Source of the DNA: Candidatus Saccharibacteria bacterium UBA6040
GTDB taxonomy: Bacteria > Patescibacteriota > Saccharimonadia > Saccharimonadales > Saccharimonadaceae
Reading direction: 5' to 3'
Assembly: GCA_002429245.1 (NCBI GenBank)
Contig: DIZA01000006.1
Location: 124,001 to 188,000 of the forward strand
DNA length: 64,000 bases
The notes beneath the pieces were generated by a model that made no database searches, was not told where the DNA came from, and saw nothing but the letters and a program-made list of their open reading frames with translations. Positions 59,334 through 64,000 of the stretch are shown here, one piece after another. Positions within the stretch are counted from its first letter, which is position 1, and every line of letters starts with the position of its first letter. A program made the translations under genes and the position numbers.

Positions 59334-60968
59334 ATGGTTAATATTCGCACAACACTCTCCAAGCTCAATCGAAGGCTGCCATTGCAACTAGCGGCAGCCT
59401 TATTGGCTGGGTCATCATTGATAGCGAGTTTATTGGGGATCTTCCGTGACCGTCTTTTCAACAGCGCGTATTACATTACGTATCCAACCGGAGCTGACGC
59501 CTACACGGTTGCCTTTTCCGTGCCAGACTTCATGTTTATTATCCTTGTTTCAGGCGCACTCAGCGTGAGTTTCATCCCTGTCTTTAACCAACGATTAGGA
59601 TCGGGTAATAAGAAATCTGCGTGGGAACTTTCAACCAGTATTATTAACTTGATGGCACTGGTGACGTTGCTTGCAAGTATCTTGATCATTATCTTCGCAG
59701 AACCATTGGTTCGCTACGTAGTTGGTCCAGGACTTGACGAATCAAGTCGTTCACTTGCCGTCAGCATGATGCGTGTGATTGCGGTCAGTCCATTCCTGTT
59801 TGCGGTTGCGACGGTAATTACGAGTATGCAACAGGCGGTTGGGCGATTTGCTTTCTTCGCACTGGCGCCGGCACTGTATAACATTGGTATTATTATCGGA
59901 CTGCTGTTCTTTACGCATGGTATCAACCTGTTTGGGTGGCAGGTATTTGACGGCGGTATCATGGGTGTTGCACTGGGCGTAGTCCTAGGTGCGATGTTGC
60001 AATTGATCGTCAGTACGTTCGGGCTATTTGGTATGGGCTTTGATTATCGATTTAAGATTTATTGGAAGAATAAAGGTTTTCGACAAGTTCTTGGACTCCT
60101 TCCACCGCGTTCACTCGACCAGGGTATTGATTACGTAAATAGCATTGTTGAAACAAACTTGGCATCACGAATGGTTGCAGGAAGTGTCCGTGCCTATCAG
60201 CAGGTGACGTCATTAACCTACGTTCCGATTAACTTGATCGGTGTCGCTATTAGTACAGCGGCTTTCCCAAAGATGACGGAGCGATTAGCACAAGGTCGAC
60301 CCGACTTATTCAAATCAGAACTACAAACCGTTCTTCGTGTGATTATTTGGCTGGCATTGCCTGTCACAGTGATTGCCGTTTTTGGACGAGGCTACCTTGT
60401 GAACTTTATCGTGAACGGTGGAGATCCGTACATGGCGAGTATCTTTGCGATCTTGGCGCTTTCGATTCTATTTCGATCGGTCTACTTTATCTCGGCGCGT
60501 AGCTTTTATGCGCATCAAGACACGAAGACTCCGCTTTATATCTCATTGTTCACAATTGCGCTTAACATTACCTTAGCGGTGTGGTTTACACAGGGACTTG
60601 GTATGGGCGTACAGGGACTCGCCTGGGCGGCAGTGATTGTTTCTGCTGTTGAGATGTCGATTCTATTCACCGTGATGTCACGACGTATCCCAGGACTGTT
60701 TGATATGATCTTTGTTCATGCCGTTGCGCGTATGGCAAGTGCAGCTGGGTTTACGGCAATTATTACTTATATCGCATTGGCTTTCTTGCCACTGAGCGCG
60801 AATGACCAGAGCTTCTGGGCAACCTTCCCGAAGTTTGCCTTCGTTGCGGCGGTTGCTGGAGTCTGTTACATTGCCTTTAGCCGATTATTCAAACTGCCTG
60901 AAGTAAATCCAATCATCACTCGCGTCGTGAAAATATTCTTTAAACCACCGAAAGCTATAGATAAGTAA
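59334..60968 (+). CDS. murJ: Lipid II flippase MurJ
   Basis: 544 aa, about 14 TM helices of the MviN/MOP fold: SSLIASLLGIFRDRLFNSAY, DAYTVAFSVPDFMFIILVSGALSVSFIPVF, and EPLVRYVVGPG. Flips lipid II for peptidoglycan synthesis, matching the MurC at 12.5 kb. A TAAAAT near 59304 may be the -10. lepA begins 6 nt after its stop. Confidence 0.92.
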   Translation: MVNIRTTLSKLNRRLPLQLAAALLAGSSLIASLLGIFRDRLFNSAYYITYPTGADAYTVAFSVPDFMFIILVSGALSVSFIPVFNQRLGSGNKKSAWELSTSIINLMALVTLLASILIIIFAEPLVRYVVGPGLDESSRSLAVSMMRVIAVSPFLFAVATVITSMQQAVGRFAFFALAPALYNIGIIIGLLFFTHGINLFGWQVFDGGIMGVALGVVLGAMLQLIVSTFGLFGMGFDYRFKIYWKNKGFRQVLGLLPPRSLDQGIDYVNSIVETNLASRMVAGSVRAYQQVTSLTYVPINLIGVAISTAAFPKMTERLAQGRPDLFKSELQTVLRVIIWLALPVTVIAVFGRGYLVNFIVNGGDPYMASIFAILALSILFRSVYFISARSFYAHQDTKTPLYISLFTIALNITLAVWFTQGLGMGVQGLAWAAVIVSAVEMSILFTVMSRRIPGLFDMIFVHAVARMASAAGFTAIITYIALAFLPLSANDQSFWATFPKFAFVAAVAGVCYIAFSRLFKLPEVNPIITRVVKIFFKPPKAIDK

Positions 60969-60973
60969 AAAAT

Positions 60974-62752
60974 ATGAATCAATCAAACATCCGTAATTTT
61001 TGTATCATTGCTCACATTGATCATGGAAAATCCACACTCGCCGACCGCATGCTCGAATTGACGGGTACTGTTCAGAAGCGTGATATGAAGTCACAACTTC
61101 TCGATAGTATGGATTTGGAACGTGAAAAGGGAATTACGATTAAACTCGCACCTGTCCGCATGAGTTATAAAGATCACGAACTGAATTTGATCGATACACC
61201 TGGACATGTCGACTTTAGCTATGAAGTATCGCGAAGTCTTCAGGCTTGTGAAGGCGCAATTCTTGTCGTCGATGCTAGCCAGGGAATTCAAGCGCAAACA
61301 TTGGCCAACGTGTATCTCGCACTTGCTGCTGACCTAAAGATTATCCCCGTGCTGAACAAAATTGATTTACCTGCAGCTGATGTTCCACGGGTGAGTGCAG
61401 AAATTATTAACCTGCTCGGTTGTACCGAAGATGACATTCTCAAGATTAGCGCCAAGACGGGCGAAGGCGTGACTGATGTACTTGATGAAATTGTTGAAAA
61501 GATTTCACCACCACGCGGCAGTAGCGAAGAGCCAACTCGTGCACTTATTTTCGATAGTTATTTTGATGATTACCGCGGAGTGATTCTGTATGTTCGTGTT
61601 GTTGACGGTGAAATTAAAAAGTCTGACATCATCGACATGATGGCAACGGGTGCCAATGGTATTGCGCTAGAAGTCGGGTCGCTGAATCCAGCCATGAGCC
61701 CAAGTCCAGTGCTTGGCAGTGGCGAGATTGGCTATATTGTGACCAACCTTCGCACAACTCGTGATGCGCGTGTGGGTGATACAGTGACGATTCGTCGTCG
61801 TCCTGCAACTGACATGCTTCCTGGTTATAAGTTAGTGAAACCGTTTGTGTACGCCGGATTTTTCCCGGTCAGCAACGACGAATACCAAGCTCTCAAGGAC
61901 GCGGTTGAGAAATTAAGTCTGAGTGATTCGGCTTTGCAGTTTGAGCCAGAGAATTCTCCTGTGCTTGGATTTGGCGTTCGTATCGGATTCCTAGGGCTTC
62001 TTCACCTCGATATTATTCGTGAACGACTAGAACGTGAATATAACCTCGACCTTGTGATTACTAACCCGTCAACTGACTATCACGTTAAATTAAATTCTGG
62101 CGAAGACCTTGATATTAAGAGTGCCAGTAATTTACCTGATGTCACACGAATTAAGGAAATTCGCGAACCGTGGATCAAAGGCGAGATTATTGTTCCCGCG
62201 CAATTTATTGGTGCAGTCATTCAACTGATTATTCAAAAGCGAGGAATCCAGTCAAACCTGAGCTACATTGATGAGCGGGCTTTGATTGCTTTCGAGGCGC
62301 CACTCGCAAATCTTTTGACTGACTTTTACGATCAACTGAAGTCAGTGACGAGCGGCTACGGTTCGTTCAATTATGAACTCGATAACTATCGCGTGGAAGA
62401 TCTTGTTCGTATCGACTTCTACGTTGCAGGTGCGATGGTTGATGCGCTTAGTATTATGGCGCACCGAACAGAAGCACAAAGTCTGGCCCGTGAAGTTACA
62501 AAGAAACTAAAAGAAGTCATTCCCAGGCAGAACTTCCAAGTTGCATTGCAAGCTGGTATCGGTGGAAAGTTCATCGCTCGCGAAGATTTAAGTGCATACC
62601 GAAAAGACGTTACGACTGGCCTATATGGTGGAGACGTTTCTCGTAAAAAGAAAGTGCTCGCAAAACAGGCAAAAGGTAAGAAGCGTATGAAACGTTTCGG
62701 AAAAGTTGACATTCCTTCTGAAGCCTTCATGGTCATGCTTAAGCGAGATTAG
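60974..62752 (+). CDS. lepA: Elongation factor 4 (LepA)
   Basis: 592 aa, full length: G1 AHIDHGKSTLADRM, G2/G3 KGITIKLAPVRM and DTPGHVDFSYEVSRS, G4 LNKIDLP, EF-G-like domains and the LepA-specific C-terminal domain (GKFIAREDLSAYRKDVTTGLYGGDVSRKKK... AKGKKRMKRFGKVDIPSEAF). A ribosomal GTPase. In an operon with murJ. Confidence 0.96.
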   Translation: MNQSNIRNFCIIAHIDHGKSTLADRMLELTGTVQKRDMKSQLLDSMDLEREKGITIKLAPVRMSYKDHELNLIDTPGHVDFSYEVSRSLQACEGAILVVDASQGIQAQTLANVYLALAADLKIIPVLNKIDLPAADVPRVSAEIINLLGCTEDDILKISAKTGEGVTDVLDEIVEKISPPRGSSEEPTRALIFDSYFDDYRGVILYVRVVDGEIKKSDIIDMMATGANGIALEVGSLNPAMSPSPVLGSGEIGYIVTNLRTTRDARVGDTVTIRRRPATDMLPGYKLVKPFVYAGFFPVSNDEYQALKDAVEKLSLSDSALQFEPENSPVLGFGVRIGFLGLLHLDIIRERLEREYNLDLVITNPSTDYHVKLNSGEDLDIKSASNLPDVTRIKEIREPWIKGEIIVPAQFIGAVIQLIIQKRGIQSNLSYIDERALIAFEAPLANLLTDFYDQLKSVTSGYGSFNYELDNYRVEDLVRIDFYVAGAMVDALSIMAHRTEAQSLAREVTKKLKEVIPRQNFQVALQAGIGGKFIAREDLSAYRKDVTTGLYGGDVSRKKKVLAKQAKGKKRMKRFGKVDIPSEAFMVMLKRD

Positions 62753-62776
62753 TATCTCTGGTATAATGAGCAAACC

Positions 62777-63523
62777 ATGGATGAATCACTACTACAGCGC
62801 ATAAAACACTACGATGCACCAAGCGATGTCGTTGCTGAATTATCTCCTATTAAGACTGTGATGTTAACGGGCATTACGGCCGCAGGAAAAGACACAGTTA
62901 TAGGTGATATCCTCAAAGAGTCTGATGAGTTTATGCGAGTTGTTACGAGTACGACACGTGAACCGCGAGAAAATAACGGCATTATGGAGCAGGATGGTCG
63001 GGAGTACTATTTCTTGACCGAAGCACAAGCAATCCAAAACATGGATCAGGGTGAATATATAGAAGTCGCTCCTGTGCACGGAAGAGTGAATGGCTCGTTG
63101 ATCTCTGAGTATCGACGAATTTCTGGACTCGCGAAAACAGCACTCACCGACATTAATTACGAAGGTGCTGAAAAGTTTTTGACATTCGGTATGGATGATT
63201 TATCGGTCTACTTTGTGATGCCTCCGAATTTTGAAGTATGGCTTGCTCGACTCATGAAACGACAGGGTGGAACTATCGGTGACCACGATGAAATTCTTCG
63301 TCGGTTCCGCTCGGCTCAGGACGAGTTAGACAACGCACTCAGGAGCCCTGATTTTATTCCGATCACAAACGACGTTAGCCGTGATACTGCGAGTAGAATT
63401 ATTGAATACGCTCGGACAAACACTGGTCCATCCGCTACCGAACGCGAACAAGCGAACGATGCAATCCACGATCTTAATACAGCAATCAGCAATTACATCA
63501 GCCAACTCGAAGATATTCGTTAG
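62777..63523 (+). CDS. Guanylate-kinase-like protein
   Basis: 248 aa with Gmk-type features: a P-loop VMLTGITAAGKDTVIGDIL, VVTSTTREPRENN, REYYFLTEAQAI, and a lid-like LMKRQGG. The P-loop reads GxxxxGKDT where canonical Gmk has GKST, the N-terminus is about 25 residues longer and the C-terminus carries about 45 extra helical residues. It may be a diverged guanylate kinase or another nucleotide kinase. TATAAT (62762-62767) ends 9 nt before the ATG. Confidence 0.7.
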   Translation: MDESLLQRIKHYDAPSDVVAELSPIKTVMLTGITAAGKDTVIGDILKESDEFMRVVTSTTREPRENNGIMEQDGREYYFLTEAQAIQNMDQGEYIEVAPVHGRVNGSLISEYRRISGLAKTALTDINYEGAEKFLTFGMDDLSVYFVMPPNFEVWLARLMKRQGGTIGDHDEILRRFRSAQDELDNALRSPDFIPITNDVSRDTASRIIEYARTNTGPSATEREQANDAIHDLNTAISNYISQLEDIR

Positions 63524-63527
63524 TATC

Positions 63528-63552
63528 TAGCACTCATTGACATCGAGTGCCA
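63528..63552. promoter_or_regulatory. CIRCE operator overlapping the hrcA -35
   Basis: TAGCACTC-N9-GAGTGCCA, close to the CIRCE consensus TTAGCACTC-N9-GAGTGCTAA. The N9 spacer contains TTGACA (63537-63542), the -35 of hrcA; TAGAAT (63561-63566) is the -10 (18-bp spacing), 6 nt before the ATG. Confidence 0.9.
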
Positions 63553-63572
63553 AAACAAGCTAGAATAGAGCT

Positions 63573-64000
63573 ATGACAGATCGCCAGAGGCAGATTCTAG
63601 CCGCAATTATCGAGCAACATGCCGAGATTGCAGCACCAGTGGGAAGCGTGATGCTTGCCAAACTTTTTGGTGTCTCAAGCGCGACAATTCGTAGTGAAAT
63701 GGCTCGTCTTGAGGAGATGGGTATGATTGAGCAGCCACATACGAGTGCTGGCCGTATTCCAACTGATGCAGGCTACCGTTTTTATGTGAATGCACTTACT
63801 GAAGCTCACGCAAACGAGCTTCAGCCGACGTTGCCTGATCGCAGTGCGAGAGCGATTGAAGCCCGTGTGCACACCCATTCGGATCGTGCTGACCGTGCAA
63901 TCCGCAGTGCCGTTGATAGCCTTGTTGAGCTGACTCAGAACATGGGTATCGCAACGATTGGCGATGAATTGTATATGACTGGTATCGGAAACTTGTTTTC
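63573..64000 (+). CDS. hrcA: Heat-inducible transcription repressor HrcA, 3' partial
   Basis: The frame starts MTDRQRQILAAIIEQHAEIAAPVGS and stays open to the window end (142 codons). It shows the winged helix (LGVSSATIRSEMARLEEMG-type sequence, here FGVSSATIRSEMARLEEMG) and the HrcA signature SAGRIPTDAGYRFYV. It binds CIRCE and represses chaperone genes; the CIRCE site in its own promoter means autorepression. grpE/dnaK/dnaJ may follow beyond the window. Confidence 0.95.
   Translation, partial: MTDRQRQILAAIIEQHAEIAAPVGSVMLAKLFGVSSATIRSEMARLEEMGMIEQPHTSAGRIPTDAGYRFYVNALTEAHANELQPTLPDRSARAIEARVHTHSDRADRAIRSAVDSLVELTQNMGIATIGDELYMTGIGNLF

Noticed and set aside
1..64000. CRISPR arrays, rRNA genes, insertion sequences with intact transposase
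   Set aside because: I looked for regular direct repeats, rRNA signature segments and IS-type ORFs and saw none; the only transposase-like gene (37616-38221) is degenerate.

Overview
The window is a gene-dense chromosome segment (about 95% coding, standard genetic code with TGA, TAA and TAG all used as stops) of a bacterium that I place with moderate confidence (about 0.75) in Candidatus Saccharibacteria (TM7, Patescibacteria/CPR). The reasons are an archaeal-type aspartyl-tRNA synthetase, unusually short TsaB and TilS, a compact pilB-C-M-N-O type IV pilus block, many small membrane or exported orphan proteins, no amino-acid or cofactor biosynthesis genes, and a very strong habit of leaderless transcription. 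There is no 16S gene here, so the placement is an inference from gene content.

Layout. 0-19.6 kb: partial NADP-binding oxidoreductase, AbrB-type regulator with a drug exporter, a small promoter-terminator transcription unit (ncRNA or tiny ORFs), a DsbA-like thioredoxin, CBS-domain protein, AspRS, Nudix, AlkA, MBL-fold protein, MsrA, MutY-like glycosylase, a nucleotide-sanitation group (HD, wHTH-Nudix, DNPH1-like), MurC, an MFS exporter, an ABC-2 exporter and small orphans. 19.6-31.5 kb: the most accessory part. It holds a 107-aa orphan gene bracketed by 13-bp inverted repeats and a long hairpin, three CAU-anticodon tRNAs (Ile2, initiator Met, elongator Met), a cysteine-less disulfide-reductase homologue with a stand-alone ATP-cone, a PadR/PspC operon, a frameshifted tail-fibre-like gene, and orphans. 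31.5-43 kb: exported proteins, DNA polymerase IV, YebC, a lamin-tail protein with TNRCR repeats, RuvC, a degenerate Y1-transposase-like gene, RuvA-RuvB, a PH-domain protein, a prepilin, RecA-RecX. 43-49 kb: type IV pilus assembly genes. 49-64 kb: TsaE-TsaB, RNase Y, EEP nuclease, tRNA-Pro, glycosyltransferase, OpgC-like acyltransferase, peroxiredoxin, TilS, FtsH, MurJ, LepA, a guanylate-kinase-like protein and the start of HrcA behind a CIRCE operator.

How it fits together. The segment is rich in DNA and nucleotide repair (AlkA, MutY, Pol IV, RuvABC, RecA/X, Nudix, MsrA, Bcp), decoding functions (AspRS, TsaB/E, TilS together with its substrate tRNA-Ile2, LepA, RNase Y) and cell-envelope functions (MurC, MurJ, pili, exporters).

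The most general signal is regulatory. About 28 transcription units have a -10 hexamer ending only 6-9 nt before the start codon, so the mRNA would begin at or within a few nt of the start codon. Operon-internal genes instead use Shine-Dalgarno sites or 1-4 nt stop/start overlaps. The other observations I rate highest are compensated changes at conserved tertiary positions of tRNAs and the inverted-repeat cassette at 19.67-20.21 kb.
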